A DNA stretch of 56,203 nt from Clostridium luticellarii (GTDB lineage Bacteria; Bacillota; Clostridia; Clostridiales; Clostridiaceae). The notes beneath the pieces were generated by a model. It had not been told where the DNA came from. It was given only the letters and a program-made list of their open reading frames with translations, and ran no database searches. The DNA is taken from positions 1 to 56,203 of the forward strand of contig NZ_PVXP01000018.1 in assembly GCF_002995845.1 (NCBI RefSeq), in the 5' to 3' direction. Position numbers and translations under genes: made by a program. Within the stretch, counting starts at the first letter, position 1. The number at the start of each line of letters is the position of its first letter. Below are positions 35,313 through 46,246 of the stretch, piece after piece.

Positions 35313-36392
35313 ATGAATGATAAAATAAAACATTTCTTTACAAGTGGAAATACCTCAAAGGATCTCAACTTGTTTTTAGACTTTATAACAAATCAGGAAA
35401 CATTAAATAAAAAATTTCTTTTAAAAAGCAAATCTTTATTTTTAAAATCATCTCTTATAGAAAATATAGGTGAACAATTCAGGAAAAATGGATATGAGGT
35501 AGAATATTATCACTGTGCTTATGATAAAAACTTATTGGATGGAATAATAATAAAAAAATTAAACATAGCATTATTAAACAGCAGTCTATTAAATGATACA
35601 GATTCTTATACCGGCTATGAGGTACTGGATCTAGAGGAAAATCTCAGCAAAGATAATCTTAAGAAATATACAGAAATGCAAAATGATACAGAAACAGAGA
35701 TCAGAAGCGCTCTGGACAGGTTCTACAGATTTATAGAAGCTGCAAGACTCATGCAGGAAGACTGGGGATACTGCAACAAACTTGCCGTTGATTACTCAAA
35801 ATTAACTGCAGTCATCCAGGATTTAAAATCAAAAATATTCACCGCGCACCCCCATAAAACTCCAGGCAAAAGCAGGCATCTATTTGCCACAGCCCTTACT
35901 CAAAATGGCATAGTATCTTTTATAGATACCTTGTGCAGCAGCCTGAAAAAAGTATATGTGCTAAATGGTGATCCCGGCACAGGAAAAAACATGGTCCTCA
36001 AAAGCATTTATAGAGAAGCTTTGAAAAAAGGTCTGTATGTGGAAGTATACCATCATCCACTTATAGAAGATAAACTTGAACACATTATAATTCCCGAATT
36101 AAATACCGCCCTTATAACTTCCAATGAGATCAACAAATCACAATTCAACGGTATGCAGATATATATGAACAATCTAATCGACTACAGTAAAATAAATAAG
36201 TCAGATGTAGAGAAGGACAAAACAAATTTCTATTTTTTTCTTAACAAAAGTCTATCCATAATAGGAACAAATAAAAATCTTCAGAACAACCTGGAAAAAT
36301 ACTATTTTAAAAATATAGATTCAGAGGCTCTAAGTATCACCTGCAGAAAATTTTTAGCTGAATTGAAAGAGTGTGAAAGACAAAAGCCCTAA
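35313..36392 (+). CDS. Duplicated P-loop protein (PRK06851-like)
   Basis: A Firmicute family with two P-loop NTPase halves of about 170 residues. Second half: VLNGDPGTGKNMVL near residue 220, a Walker A whose final Ser/Thr is Asn, followed by VEVYHHPLIEDKLEHIIIPELNTALIT. The first half repeats the same plan, VEYYHCAYDKNLLDGIIIKKLNIALLN, but its Walker A is gone (LLKSKSLFLKSSL). 359 residues. The AGGAG site is 11 nt before the ATG. It converges with hydE. The role is unknown; the family is said to be spread among spore formers. Confidence 0.75.
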   Translation: MNDKIKHFFTSGNTSKDLNLFLDFITNQETLNKKFLLKSKSLFLKSSLIENIGEQFRKNGYEVEYYHCAYDKNLLDGIIIKKLNIALLNSSLLNDTDSYTGYEVLDLEENLSKDNLKKYTEMQNDTETEIRSALDRFYRFIEAARLMQEDWGYCNKLAVDYSKLTAVIQDLKSKIFTAHPHKTPGKSRHLFATALTQNGIVSFIDTLCSSLKKVYVLNGDPGTGKNMVLKSIYREALKKGLYVEVYHHPLIEDKLEHIIIPELNTALITSNEINKSQFNGMQIYMNNLIDYSKINKSDVEKDKTNFYFFLNKSLSIIGTNKNLQNNLEKYYFKNIDSEALSITCRKFLAELKECERQKP

Positions 36393-36403
36393 CCAATTTT
36401 TCA

Positions 36404-37438
36404 TCATGCCTTCACCCTAAATCCCTTGGAAGCAGATACAGCTCTTCCTATGGTAACTATCTTGCCAGTTATACAATTTTTACAGTTGGCAGGAGTGTCA
36501 CCAGTACAGATCTTTCCCGGATAAAGTGCGTAGAGTTTTCTGTACACACCTTCTGTTACATTCGGCATTACTACATTGGCCCCACTTTGAAGAGTTATGG
36601 TTCTTCCCCTGGGGTTCAATGTTTCCATAGCCGTAGTAGCAGGAATATTGATATTGGGCATTAACAGTCTGGTAACAGCCACCACCTTGAGGCTGGTCAA
36701 AAAATCTCCTCCTGTTTCATCTTTTAAAGGCGTGTCTTCATTTGGAATAAAAGGCCCCACCCCTATCATGTCCGCATCTATATCTTTAAAAAACAATATA
36801 TCATCTGCCAGTGATTCAAAACTCTGCTCTGGAAGTCCAATCAAACATCCTGTTCCAACTTCATATCCCAAAGTCTTTAGATCCCTAAGACAGCGTTTCC
36901 TGTTTTCATGGCTCATGCCCGGATCCATTTTTTTATAGAGCACCGGATCCGTGGTCTCTATCCTTATTAAATACCTGTCAGCTCCAGCCTCTTTATAGGC
37001 CTTATACTCCTCAAATGTCTTTTCTCCTATGCTCAATGTCAAAGCTACATCCATCTTCTTTATATTGGATATTATATATCTCAATTTATCCACTGTATAG
37101 TAATCATCTTCCCCGGACTGCATAACTATTGTCTTATAACCATACCCGACTGCTTTTTCAGCCAGCCTGATTATTTCATCCGGCTGTATCCTGTACCTCT
37201 TGATATTTTTATTATCACGTCTCAATCCACAGTACATACAATTTCTCTTGCATATATTGGAGAATTCTATAAGTCCTCTCAAATGGACATCATCCCCCAC
37301 ATATTTTTTCCTCACTCTATCTGCTGCTTTAAAAAGCTCTTCAGTGCAGTCATTGTCTTTAAAAAGTGAAACAATTTCACTTTTTGAAAGGCTGTGACTG
37401 TATTCAGCTCTTTGAATCAATGAGATCAATTTATTCAT
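36404..37438 (-). CDS. hydE: [FeFe] hydrogenase maturase HydE (radical SAM)
   Basis: Builds the organometallic precursor of the hydrogenase H-cluster with HydF and HydG. The radical-SAM cluster motif CKRNCMYCGLRR is near residue 63, and KTIVMQSGED and VGPFIPNEDTPL are HydE hallmarks. A C-terminal cysteine set, CTGDTPANCKNC, matches the second cluster site of some HydE. 344 residues. It overlaps the end of the upstream helicase by 8 bp, so the two are coupled. hydF and hydG are not in the window. Confidence 0.95.
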   Translation of the reverse strand: MNKLISLIQRAEYSHSLSKSEIVSLFKDNDCTEELFKAADRVRKKYVGDDVHLRGLIEFSNICKRNCMYCGLRRDNKNIKRYRIQPDEIIRLAEKAVGYGYKTIVMQSGEDDYYTVDKLRYIISNIKKMDVALTLSIGEKTFEEYKAYKEAGADRYLIRIETTDPVLYKKMDPGMSHENRKRCLRDLKTLGYEVGTGCLIGLPEQSFESLADDILFFKDIDADMIGVGPFIPNEDTPLKDETGGDFLTSLKVVAVTRLLMPNINIPATTAMETLNPRGRTITLQSGANVVMPNVTEGVYRKLYALYPGKICTGDTPANCKNCITGKIVTIGRAVSASKGFRVKA

Positions 37439-39590
37439 ACTGCCTCAACTCCTTTTCTCGAGTAATAGAAGAAATGCTGTACACATGCAGCTCATGCAGG
37501 GCCCTACTGGCCACTATATACTTTAACGTATTTTCATCAGATTGATATGAAGAATCCACCATTATAACTGCGTCAAATTCCAGCCCTTTGGAAAAATAGC
37601 TTGGAAGTATGACTTCTCCACTGGAATAGATCATATTCTCTCCACTTATAAGTTTTATATATGTCTTTTTCTTGAGCAAACTTCCCAGAGCTTCTGTGTC
37701 CGCCAGATCCCTGCAGATCACCGCAGTACTTTCATATCCTTTTTCCTTTAATTTTTCAATATCCTCCAATATCCTATCCACAAGCTCTTCCAGATTATCC
37801 ATCTTTTTTTCTACAACCTCTGTTCCTCTTCTTATGGGAGATATGTTTCTGCTGTTTTTCAAATATCTGTTTGCATAACTGGTTATCTCATTTGTAGATC
37901 TATAGCTTTTGTTCAGCAGGAAATTCTTTATTTCCAGGCCTGAAAAAATATCATTCAAGTTCATCATGGCCGGCACTTCCTTTGAAGGCACAATTCTCTG
38001 GTTTACATCTCCCACCACGGTAAATGATCTGCATCCGGTGAGCTCCTTTATAACTTTAAACTGCAGTGGGGAATAATCCTGGGCTTCATCTATGACTATA
38101 TGTTTCATTTTTTCTCTATACCTGGAGCCATCCAATTTCATTTTCAAATACAAGATGGCAGCTAAATCATCATAAATCAGTTTTTTGTCTCCATTGAAAT
38201 TTTTATACAGAGATACTATATCAGGCTCCTCCAGCCATTTTAACTTGCGTTTCTTTATTCTTATAACTTCTTTTATAACTTCTTCTATCTCAATTCTCTT
38301 TTTGTATTCCAAATTTGTTCCTTGAGCATTCAGTTCCTCTTTTGTCATATTCTCGATTTTACGTCTATATTTTTTTTGTATGGACTGCACTCTGACATTT
38401 CTTTCATCTTTTATTCTGGAATATATAACCCCTTTCAATCTTCTGCTTCTTTTAAACAGGGGCATATCCTTAAAATAATATCCCAGCATGTTTTCCATCT
38501 CTTCTTTGGTAACTATTATCTTGTCATAAAAAAGTACATTTTCCGCTGCAAAACAATTTTTCTCCAGTCTGCTTACCAATTTATCCATATCAGCTATAAA
38601 TTCCAGAGAATTTTTATAAATTATTTCATCCATAAACTGTTTATCTGCCCTTAAAATATTTTCCATGTATTCCTTCAGATCCATAATATCCGGCAGGTGT
38701 AAAATGCTCTCTGCGAATTCACCAAATGTGAGCTGGGTAACTCCCTCTTCCCCCAAGCTTGGCAGTACCAGTGAAATATAGTCCATAAATATACTGTTGG
38801 GACCCAGTATGAGCACCTTTCCCTGAAGCAGTTTTCTGTAATTATACAACAGATAGGCCACCCTGTGCAAAGCCACAGTGGTCTTACCGCTGCCAGCTAT
38901 TCCATTTACCACAACAGCCCCTTCTCTGGGCTGCCTTATCAGAGCGTCCTGTTCCTTCTGTATGGTCATCACTATATCTTTCAGTTTTTGTCCCGAATTT
39001 TTACTCAACACCATCTGTAATATTTCATCTTTTACATCCATATTGGAATCAAACATTCCCAGCAGTTTCGACTTTTTTATAATAAACTGCCTCTTGCCCA
39101 GTACATCTGCTTTTACTGTTCCACCAGGGGATCTATATGAAGTGGATCCCAGGCTGCCTGAGTAAAATAAACTGCATACCGGAGATCTCCAGTCCACTAT
39201 AACAGGCTCATAGTCTTCCCTGCTGCTCATTCCAAATCTGCCTATATATATTTCTTCTACACCATACTCGTCTTCAAAACTTACTTTTCCAAAATAAGGC
39301 GTCCCTTTCAATACAGTAAGCTCTCTTATGCTCTTGTTTATCAATCTGAATTGCTCTTCCTTTGTATACACCTCATGGTTAAAATACTCTACAGTTCTGT
39401 CTTCATCATCTTCATACTGTTCCAGATTTTTTTTCCTCAAATATAAAATATAATCCACAACTTTTTTTCTGAACCCTATAGATTCCATCATCTTTGCATC
39501 TATCTGCTTTAGTACTTCATTTAATTTTTCTCTTTCGGAATTCAGCTGAATTTCCCTGTTTAACTCACTTTCCAAATCATCTTCATACAT
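37431..39590 (-). CDS. helD: HelD-like UvrD/Rep superfamily helicase
   Basis: A superfamily 1 motor related to HelD, which frees stalled RNA polymerase. N-terminal coiled coil (residues 1-60), then EDYEPVIVDWRSPVCSLFY. Walker A is NGIAGSGKTTVALHRVAYLL near 230, Walker B is VIDEAQDYSPLQ near 498, motif IV is NKSYRSTNEIT, and a late motif SKGLEFDAVIMVD. 719 residues fits class II HelD of Firmicutes. Joining with hydE is probably incidental. Confidence 0.88.
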   Translation of the reverse strand: MYEDDLESELNREIQLNSEREKLNEVLKQIDAKMMESIGFRKKVVDYILYLRKKNLEQYEDDEDRTVEYFNHEVYTKEEQFRLINKSIRELTVLKGTPYFGKVSFEDEYGVEEIYIGRFGMSSREDYEPVIVDWRSPVCSLFYSGSLGSTSYRSPGGTVKADVLGKRQFIIKKSKLLGMFDSNMDVKDEILQMVLSKNSGQKLKDIVMTIQKEQDALIRQPREGAVVVNGIAGSGKTTVALHRVAYLLYNYRKLLQGKVLILGPNSIFMDYISLVLPSLGEEGVTQLTFGEFAESILHLPDIMDLKEYMENILRADKQFMDEIIYKNSLEFIADMDKLVSRLEKNCFAAENVLFYDKIIVTKEEMENMLGYYFKDMPLFKRSRRLKGVIYSRIKDERNVRVQSIQKKYRRKIENMTKEELNAQGTNLEYKKRIEIEEVIKEVIRIKKRKLKWLEEPDIVSLYKNFNGDKKLIYDDLAAILYLKMKLDGSRYREKMKHIVIDEAQDYSPLQFKVIKELTGCRSFTVVGDVNQRIVPSKEVPAMMNLNDIFSGLEIKNFLLNKSYRSTNEITSYANRYLKNSRNISPIRRGTEVVEKKMDNLEELVDRILEDIEKLKEKGYESTAVICRDLADTEALGSLLKKKTYIKLISGENMIYSSGEVILPSYFSKGLEFDAVIMVDSSYQSDENTLKYIVASRALHELHVYSISSITREKELRQYE

Positions 39591-39613
39591 TATCTATATC
39601 TCCATTCACCAAC

Positions 39614-41494
39614 CTATATATTATGAGAATCAGGAAGCAAAGCTTCACTGTCAGAAGCACCTCCATCTTTCTTCTCCTTGTATTCTCTTATAATGCCCAT
39701 AAATTCGTCTCCCATCAAAGTTTCCTTCTCTATGAGCTTTTTCGATATGATCACAAGCAGTTCCATATTGTCTTTAAGGATCGTTTTGGATTTTTCATGC
39801 GATTTTCTTATAATTTTCAAAGTTTCCTCATCTATGATGGAAGCCGTTTCTGCACTGTAGTTTTGAATTGGTCTTCCATCCAAATACTTGTTCTGGATGG
39901 ACTCAAGTCCCATCATATCAAATCTTTCCGTCATACCATACATGGTCACCATACTCCTGGCCACCCGCGTAGCTCTTTCTATATCATTGGATGCTCCCGT
40001 GGAAATACTGTTGAACCTTACTTCCTCTGCTGATCTTCCCCCCAGCATAACACATATCTGATCCATCATTTCTTCTTTTGTATTCAAATATTTTTCTTCT
40101 TCAGGAAGCTGCATGGTATATCCCAGTGCTCCCATAGTTCTGGGAACTATGGTTATTTTATGAACAGGATCTGTATGTTTTAAAAGAGCTGCCACCAGTG
40201 CGTGCCCAACTTCATGGAAGGCAACCTGCTGTTTTTCTCCCGGTGAAAGTATTCTGTCCTTTTTTTCCTTGCCAGCTACAATTACTTCCACCGCCTCTTC
40301 CAGATCCTCCTGTCTTACCTCTACCCTGTGATTCTTAACAGCTCTCAGCGCCGCTTCATTTATTATATTGGCCAAATCTGCACCTACAGCCCCTGGAGTA
40401 GCTTTGGCTATATCATTCAAATCCACATCCGGTGAAACTTTTACGCCTTTTATATGCACTTTCAGTATATCTTCTCTTCCCTTCAAATCAGGTCTATCCA
40501 CTATGACTCTTCTATCAAATCTTCCCGGCCTCAGAAGAGCCTTATCCAGGACTTCAGGCCTGTTTGTAGCTGCCAATATGACAACTCCCCTGGAGGAATC
40601 AAATCCATCCATTTCCGCCAGGAGCTGATTCAAGGTCTGTTCTCTTTCATCATTACCGGCTATATTTCCATCCCTGCTTTTCCCGATGGCATCTATTTCA
40701 TCTATAAACACTATACAGGGTGCCTTTTCCTGTGCCTGCTGAAACAAATCCCTGACCCTTGCAGCACCCATTCCTACAAACATCTCCACAAAAGCTGAGC
40801 CAGATATGGAGAAAAAAGGCACTTTGGCTTCACCGGCCACTGCCTTTGCAAGAAGAGTTTTACCAGTTCCCGGAGGCCCTACAAGGAGAGCTCCCTTGGG
40901 CAGCCTGGCTCCTATATCAACATATCTCTGAGAATTATGTAAAAAATCTACGATTTCCACCAGAGATTCCTTGGCTTCCTCCTGTCCTGCCACATCTTTA
41001 AAATTTACACCAGTTTCATTTTCCGCATATATCTTGGCTGTATTTTTCCCAAAAGACATCACTCCACTGCCCATCTTTTTATTAAGTTTGCCTAAAAACA
41101 GTTGAAGCAAAAATGCGATTATTATAAAGGGCAAAACCCAATTTACAAAAAATCCCTTTAAAACAGTGTTTTCCTGAGGTACCCCTCCATATTGAATTTT
41201 AGCATTGTTCAACTTCTCAATCAGGTTAGGATCCTCTATTCTCTCCGTATAAAGCACCTTGCCCCTGTCTGTTTCATCCTGGGATTTAGGAATTATAATC
41301 AGTTTATCCCTGCTTATCTGTACTTCAGAAATTTTATTCTGATTGATGTCATTTATAAAATCACTGTATTTTATATGCTGTGATTTTAATCCACTCATAT
41401 ATTCATTTGCTATAAATATTATCATAGCTGCCAATAGACCATAATAAATAAAATATCTCAATTTATTTCTATTGAATTTTTTATTATTAAACAT
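39614..41494 (-). CDS. ftsH: ATP-dependent zinc metalloprotease FtsH
   Basis: A membrane-anchored AAA+ protease that removes damaged membrane proteins and regulators. Two transmembrane helices (about 10-28 and 105-125), Walker A GPPGTGKT near 200, Walker [15 protein letters not shown] region RPGRFDRR, and zinc site HEVGH near 421. The start is the ATG behind GGAGG at 41494, not the one five codons up. 626 residues. A 24-bp gap separates it from helD. Confidence 0.97.
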   Translation of the reverse strand: MFNNKKFNRNKLRYFIYYGLLAAMIIFIANEYMSGLKSQHIKYSDFINDINQNKISEVQISRDKLIIIPKSQDETDRGKVLYTERIEDPNLIEKLNNAKIQYGGVPQENTVLKGFFVNWVLPFIIIAFLLQLFLGKLNKKMGSGVMSFGKNTAKIYAENETGVNFKDVAGQEEAKESLVEIVDFLHNSQRYVDIGARLPKGALLVGPPGTGKTLLAKAVAGEAKVPFFSISGSAFVEMFVGMGAARVRDLFQQAQEKAPCIVFIDEIDAIGKSRDGNIAGNDEREQTLNQLLAEMDGFDSSRGVVILAATNRPEVLDKALLRPGRFDRRVIVDRPDLKGREDILKVHIKGVKVSPDVDLNDIAKATPGAVGADLANIINEAALRAVKNHRVEVRQEDLEEAVEVIVAGKEKKDRILSPGEKQQVAFHEVGHALVAALLKHTDPVHKITIVPRTMGALGYTMQLPEEEKYLNTKEEMMDQICVMLGGRSAEEVRFNSISTGASNDIERATRVARSMVTMYGMTERFDMMGLESIQNKYLDGRPIQNYSAETASIIDEETLKIIRKSHEKSKTILKDNMELLVIISKKLIEKETLMGDEFMGIIREYKEKKDGGASDSEALLPDSHNI

Positions 41495-41630
41495 AATTGT
41501 AGCCTCCAATTTACTTCAGCTTATAATTCTACCTATATTATAACAGTAAATGTCCCATTCCCAATAGTATTTACAAAATATTTTCGAAGTTATTTTTAAC
41601 CATTAAACCAGTCAGCACATTGAAGACAAA

Positions 41631-41672
41631 AATACTGCCAAATCATTATAGACAAATGAATTTGACAGTATT
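41631..41672 (-). terminator. Terminator of pepV
   Basis: AATACTGCCAAAT (41631-41643) pairs with ATTTGACAGTATT (41660-41672), one G-T pair, with TTTTT following on the minus strand. Confidence 0.75.
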
Positions 41673-41710
41673 CCCCGATATAATATCTATATTATATTTT
41701 ACCGCTTGTG

Positions 41711-43102
41711 CTATTTTGCCAGCTCATATATGGCATGAGCATATATTTTTGCATTTAAAACTAAATTCTTTATTTCTACATACTCATTAGCATTGTGTAT
41801 TGTGGAAGGCTCTCCCGGGAATATGGGACCAAAGGCCACAATATTGGGAATTTCTTTTGCATAGGTACCGCCTCCTATGGCAAGCAGCTCTGCTTCTTTT
41901 CCCGTCTGCTCGCTATACACTTTTTGCAGCGATTTAATCAGAGGATGGTCTGAAGGGAAAAACAGAGGATCACTGTTTTCCATATTCTCAATTCTTATAC
42001 CTGTACCTTCCAATCTTTTATTAAATGGAACAATCATATCCTCATATTTAAAAGTTACAGGATATCTTAAATTAAGTGCTACTGCAATTTTATCCTCATT
42101 CATGGATACAGTCCCCACATTGAAGGAAAGTCTGCCGGATTCCTTATCTTCAAGAGCTACACCAAAGGATTTCCCATCTGTTTCAAACCCAACGTAGGTA
42201 TTGAAGAAATTTATAAAATCCATTATATCTGACTTTTCAAGAGACAGGGAGCCCAAAAGTGCAAACATCTGCATTACAGCATTTTTACCCAGCTCCGGTG
42301 TACTTCCATGAGCTGCCATGCCGGTCACTTTTACTGTAACTAAATTGTTTTTTACTTCTGTATTTATATCATATCCATTTTTGCGGGAAAATTCATCTAT
42401 ATTTTTCACCAAAGCTTTTGCATCCTCAGCTGACAGGCCGGCCTCACAATAATCAGGCACTACATTTGCCCTCTGGCCTCCCTTTATATATTTCACAGTT
42501 ATATCTCCCCTGAGCTTTACTTTAAGATCTTTAACAACATCAAAAATAGTAATTCCCTTTTCTCCATATATAATGGGATAATCTGCATCCGGAGTAAATC
42601 CAGCTACAGGCGGCTTTTCTCTTTCCCTGTAATACTTCATTTCCTTTGAACCATTTTCTTCATTTGTTCCAAATATAATCCTGACCTTTTTGGAAAGGGG
42701 AAGTTTTAGATCTTTTATTGCCTTCAATCCGTAAAGTGCGGATATAATGGGTCCCTTGTCATCCGTTGTACCCCTCCCGTATATCTTTCCATCATGAATT
42801 TCAGCTCCATAAGGCGGATATTTCCAGTTGTCACCTTCCGGCACTACATCAAGATGTCCAAGTACTCCCACATATTCTTCTCCCCCACCATATTCTGCAT
42901 AACCTACATACCCATCCATATTCACTGTTTTAAATCCCAATTTTTCTGAAATTTCAAGAGCTTTATTCAGAGCCTTTGAAACTCCCTCTCCATAAGGTTT
43001 GCCGGGTTTTCCTTCTTCTCCAACGCTTTTAATGCTTACAACTTCCTGTGTGGATTTAACAATGTCTTTCTCAAACTCTTCTACTTTTTTATTTATATCC
43101 AT
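41711..43102 (-). CDS. pepV: M20 family dipeptidase PepV
   Basis: A zinc dipeptidase that splits small peptides in the cytoplasm. M20 motifs: GVLGHLDVVPEGDNW (metal His and Asp), GRGTTDDKGP (bridging Asp), FGTNEENGSKE (Glu pair), and the C-terminal GGGTYAKEIPN with HNANEYV. 463 residues. The ATG at 43102 is 9 nt after AGGAGG; the ATG three codons earlier overlaps the site. It could accept beta-alanyl dipeptides, as many PepV do. Single gene between two terminators. Confidence 0.93.
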   Translation of the reverse strand: MDINKKVEEFEKDIVKSTQEVVSIKSVGEEGKPGKPYGEGVSKALNKALEISEKLGFKTVNMDGYVGYAEYGGGEEYVGVLGHLDVVPEGDNWKYPPYGAEIHDGKIYGRGTTDDKGPIISALYGLKAIKDLKLPLSKKVRIIFGTNEENGSKEMKYYREREKPPVAGFTPDADYPIIYGEKGITIFDVVKDLKVKLRGDITVKYIKGGQRANVVPDYCEAGLSAEDAKALVKNIDEFSRKNGYDINTEVKNNLVTVKVTGMAAHGSTPELGKNAVMQMFALLGSLSLEKSDIMDFINFFNTYVGFETDGKSFGVALEDKESGRLSFNVGTVSMNEDKIAVALNLRYPVTFKYEDMIVPFNKRLEGTGIRIENMENSDPLFFPSDHPLIKSLQKVYSEQTGKEAELLAIGGGTYAKEIPNIVAFGPIFPGEPSTIHNANEYVEIKNLVLNAKIYAHAIYELAK

Positions 43103-43248
43103 AAAAATCATCCTCCTATCCTATTCACAGTTTAGAGTTCAAATATCAAAGTTCAATTTTGATAAATTTTCGGCTGCCACTGAAAATCCTCATTAATTTA
43201 TATTTGAACTTTGAACTTTTACAGCCCAACGACAGCACCATAATTAAT

Positions 43249-44679
43249 TTAATATGCCCTGCCCCAGTAAACCAGTTTATCAGCTTTTTTGCCGCAGCAA
43301 ACGCAGGTATCCGAAATGTGTTCCTGCTTGAGAGGCATACATCTTGAAGTTGCACCTGTGATTTCTCTTATTTTTTCTTCACATTTAGCATCTCCACACC
43401 ACATGGCTCTCACAAAACCTGATTTATTTTCCTCAATATCCTTGAATTGTTCCATGTTGAAAGCATCATGGGTGTTGTTGTCTCTAAAATCCTTTGCTTT
43501 TTTGTACATGGAATCATGAATTTTATCTAGAAGGCTGTTTACCTGGTTTTCCAGATTATCCATAGGCACCACTGTCTTTTCACCTGTATCTCTTCTTACC
43601 AGTACCACTTGATTCTTTTCAATATCCCTGGGGCCTACCTCAAGTCTGACAGGAACTCCTTTCATCTCATATTCGCTGAATTTCCAGCCAGGGGTTTTGT
43701 CACTGTCATCAATTTTCACTCTCACAGACTTTGACAGTATGTCTTTCAATTCATTTGCCTTTTCCAGCACTCCACTTTTATGCTGGGCTATAGGTACTAT
43801 GATAACCTGTATTGGAGCTATTCTAGGCGGCATTACCATCCCATCGTCATCTCCATGTATCATTATTATAGCACCAATAAGTCTTGTGGTTACAGCCCAG
43901 GTGGTGTAATGTACATACTGCTGTTTACCTTCCTTGTCAGAATACTGTATTCCAAACGCCCTGGCAAAATTTTCGCCCAGATAATGGGATGTTCCTGCCT
44001 GGAGAGCCTTGCCATCATGCATCAGGCTTTCAATAGTATAGGTATCTACGGCCCCTGCAAATTTTTCACTCTCGGTTTTCTTACCTTGAATTACCGGCAT
44101 GGCTAAAACATCTTTACACAATTCGGAATATAAATCCAGTATATATCTGGTTTCTTTCTCGGCCTCTTCTCTGGTGGCATGTATTGTATGCCCTTCCTGC
44201 CATAAAAATTCTGCAGTTCTCAAAAACGGTCTTGTAGTTTTTTCCCACCTTATCACAGAACACCACTGGTTATACAATTTGGGAAGATCCTTGTAGGAAT
44301 GAATGATCTTGGCAAAATGCTCACAGAACAGAGTCTCTGAAGTCGGTCTTACACACAATTTCTCTGTAAGTTTTTCATTTCCTCCCTCAGTTACCCAGGC
44401 TACCTCCGGGGCAAATCCTTCCACATGCTCTTTCTCCTTTTCCAATAAATGTTCCGGGATAAATATAGGCATATATACATTTTCATGTCCTGTTCCTTTT
44501 ATTTTTGCATCTATATATTTCTGGATGCGCTCCCATATTGCATAACCATAAGGTCGTATTATCATGCATCCTCTTACACTGGAATAATCCGCCAGTTCTG
44601 CTTTCCTAACAATATCCGTATACCATTGAGCAAAATCCTCACTTCTCGACGTTATCTGCTCCACCAATTTTTTATCCAA
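43249..44679 (-). CDS. proS: Prolyl-tRNA synthetase (archaeal/eukaryotic-type, ProS3)
   Basis: Charges tRNA-Pro. A class II synthetase lacking the editing insert: [24 protein letters not shown] start, motif 2 near [22 protein letters not shown], motif 3 with [14 protein letters not shown]. The C-terminal zinc-binding extension with Cys residues ends in VYWGRAY, characteristic of this subtype. The start is probably TTG at 44679, 9 nt after GGAGG (MDKKLVEQ). 476 residues. Preceded by a T-box. Confidence 0.96.
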   Translation of the reverse strand: MDKKLVEQITSRSEDFAQWYTDIVRKAELADYSSVRGCMIIRPYGYAIWERIQKYIDAKIKGTGHENVYMPIFIPEHLLEKEKEHVEGFAPEVAWVTEGGNEKLTEKLCVRPTSETLFCEHFAKIIHSYKDLPKLYNQWCSVIRWEKTTRPFLRTAEFLWQEGHTIHATREEAEKETRYILDLYSELCKDVLAMPVIQGKKTESEKFAGAVDTYTIESLMHDGKALQAGTSHYLGENFARAFGIQYSDKEGKQQYVHYTTWAVTTRLIGAIIMIHGDDDGMVMPPRIAPIQVIIVPIAQHKSGVLEKANELKDILSKSVRVKIDDSDKTPGWKFSEYEMKGVPVRLEVGPRDIEKNQVVLVRRDTGEKTVVPMDNLENQVNSLLDKIHDSMYKKAKDFRDNNTHDAFNMEQFKDIEENKSGFVRAMWCGDAKCEEKIREITGATSRCMPLKQEHISDTCVCCGKKADKLVYWGRAY

Positions 44680-44743
44680 ATTCAACTACCTCCAAAAATA
44701 CAATTATATTTTAAAAAACAACAATATATGATAAATTTAAATA

Positions 44744-45015
44744 TAAAAAAACCTCAGTCCCTGCAAAAGGGACCAAGGTTATATTCGGCGGTGCCACCCT
44801 ATTTAATATATTCAAATATCAAACATACTCACTTAATTTATAATTTTAACGGCAGTCACCGCTGTATCCTACTCTTATTTCAGTACAGAACTCCAAGGCA
44901 GGTTCAACATATTTTCCTGGAAACTTTCACCTGATGTTTCTTCTCTTAAAGGAATTTCATGCCTACTAATCCTCTTCCTGGTATTTACTGTATTCAATTA
45001 GTTCAAAACAACTTA
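44744..45015 (-). ncRNA. T-box riboswitch for proS
   Basis: A leader that senses uncharged tRNA. Read on the minus strand it holds the T-box AGGGTGGCACCGCCG (44800-44786) and directly after it a strong terminator (44750-44780) ending in seven T. Stem I is upstream. A likely specifier CCT (Pro codon) lies at 44900-44902 in GAACCTGCC. The Pro codon and the synthetase downstream agree. Confidence 0.92.
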
Positions 45016-45021
45016 TCTTAT

Positions 45022-45050
45022 ATGATAGAATATAAAAAATTCATTGTCAA
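45022..45050 (-). promoter_or_regulatory. Promoter of proS
   Basis: Consensus -35 TTGACA (45050-45045), 17-bp spacer, -10 TATCAT (45027-45022) on the minus strand, just ahead of the T-box leader. Confidence 0.8.
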
Positions 45051-45098
45051 TAGATGTTTTATCTATTTTACAGTAAGATTTCAAAAGGGACATAGACC

Positions 45099-46232
45099 TC
45101 AACGGCCAAATGCCAATATGATTCTCATTATATCTTCCATTCTGTCTTCAATTAAACCGAATGTATTCTCCATGGCATTTTCCAAAGTCATAGGCCTGTC
45201 TGCAATGCTGAACAATGAAGTCACGCCAATATGATACAAATCCTTATAGTTCTTTCCAAGTCCGCCGGACAGTATTATGACAGGTTTATTGTATTTTTTA
45301 GCAAGTTTGGCAACACCAGAAGGCGCTTTCCCGAAAGAAGTTTGAAAATCCGTATTTCCCTCTCCTGTTATAACCAGATCACTGTTTTCAATTTTATTCT
45401 CCATGCTTGTAATATCCATGACGATATCTATTCCATTTTTTAATTCTGCATTCAAGAACGCAATAAGCGCAAAGCCCAAACCTCCGGCTGCCCCTGCTCC
45501 CGGGACTTCAGAAAGATCTTTATTGAATATATGCTTTACAACCAGGGCATAATGCTGCAGATTTCTGTCCAGCAATTTGACCATTTCAGGAGTGGCATTT
45601 TTTTGCGGCCCATATACGGCAGAAGCTCCATTTTCACCACACAGGGGGTTATTTACATCTGAGGCCACAATAAATTGACTATCATAAATTCTTTTATCCA
45701 ATTTATCTAAATCAATTCCTGCAAGTTTGTCAAGATTTCCTCCGCCATAATCAAGTTCCCTGTTCTGGTTATCCATAAATTTTACCCCCAGAGCCTGAAG
45801 CATGCCTGCTCCACCATCATTTGTAGCACTTCCGCCAATTCCAATTATAAATTTTCTGCATCCTCTGTCCAAAGCGCTTTCTATAAGCTCACCGGTTCCA
45901 AAGGAGGTAGTTATAAGGGGATTCCGTCTATCTTCGGGAATAAGGTACAGTCCCGATGCTGAAGCCATTTCAATGATTGCCGTACCACCTTTTAAAATTC
46001 CATAATGGGCTTTTACCTTATCTCCCAGGGGTCCTGTAACATATTCAGTATATTTTTGACTTTCAGTAGATGTAACAATTGCATCTACTGTTCCTTCTCC
46101 CCCGTCTGCAACGGGAACTTCAATTATTTCAGCATCAGGTGCTGCTCTAAGTATTCCTTCTTTAAGTGCAGTGCATACATCTTTTGATGAGAGACTTCCT
46201 TTAAATGAATCTGGTGCGAGAAGTATTTTCAA
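45099..46232 (-). CDS. Glycerate kinase (GarK/GlxK family)
   Basis: Phosphorylates glycerate, in this family usually to 2-phosphoglycerate. MKILLAPDSFKGSLSS is the family start; VADGGEGTVDA, GIGGSATNDGGAGMLQALG and EGNTDFQTSFGKAP follow. 377 residues. The start is likely TTG at 46232, 8 nt after GGAGG; an ATG at 46247 overlaps the stop of the transporter gene (TAATG) and is the alternative. Last gene of the sugar-acid operon. Confidence 0.93.
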   Translation of the reverse strand: MKILLAPDSFKGSLSSKDVCTALKEGILRAAPDAEIIEVPVADGGEGTVDAIVTSTESQKYTEYVTGPLGDKVKAHYGILKGGTAIIEMASASGLYLIPEDRRNPLITTSFGTGELIESALDRGCRKFIIGIGGSATNDGGAGMLQALGVKFMDNQNRELDYGGGNLDKLAGIDLDKLDKRIYDSQFIVASDVNNPLCGENGASAVYGPQKNATPEMVKLLDRNLQHYALVVKHIFNKDLSEVPGAGAAGGLGFALIAFLNAELKNGIDIVMDITSMENKIENSDLVITGEGNTDFQTSFGKAPSGVAKLAKKYNKPVIILSGGLGKNYKDLYHIGVTSLFSIADRPMTLENAMENTFGLIEDRMEDIMRIILAFGR

Positions 46233-46246
46233 TTTTATTACCTCCA

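Noticed and set aside
43136-43210. Inverted repeat AGTTCAAATAT / ATATTTGAACT between proS and pepV
   Set aside because: It contains TTGAACT like the MarR operator, but the spacing and context differ. It is more likely a weak terminator or chance in AT-rich DNA.
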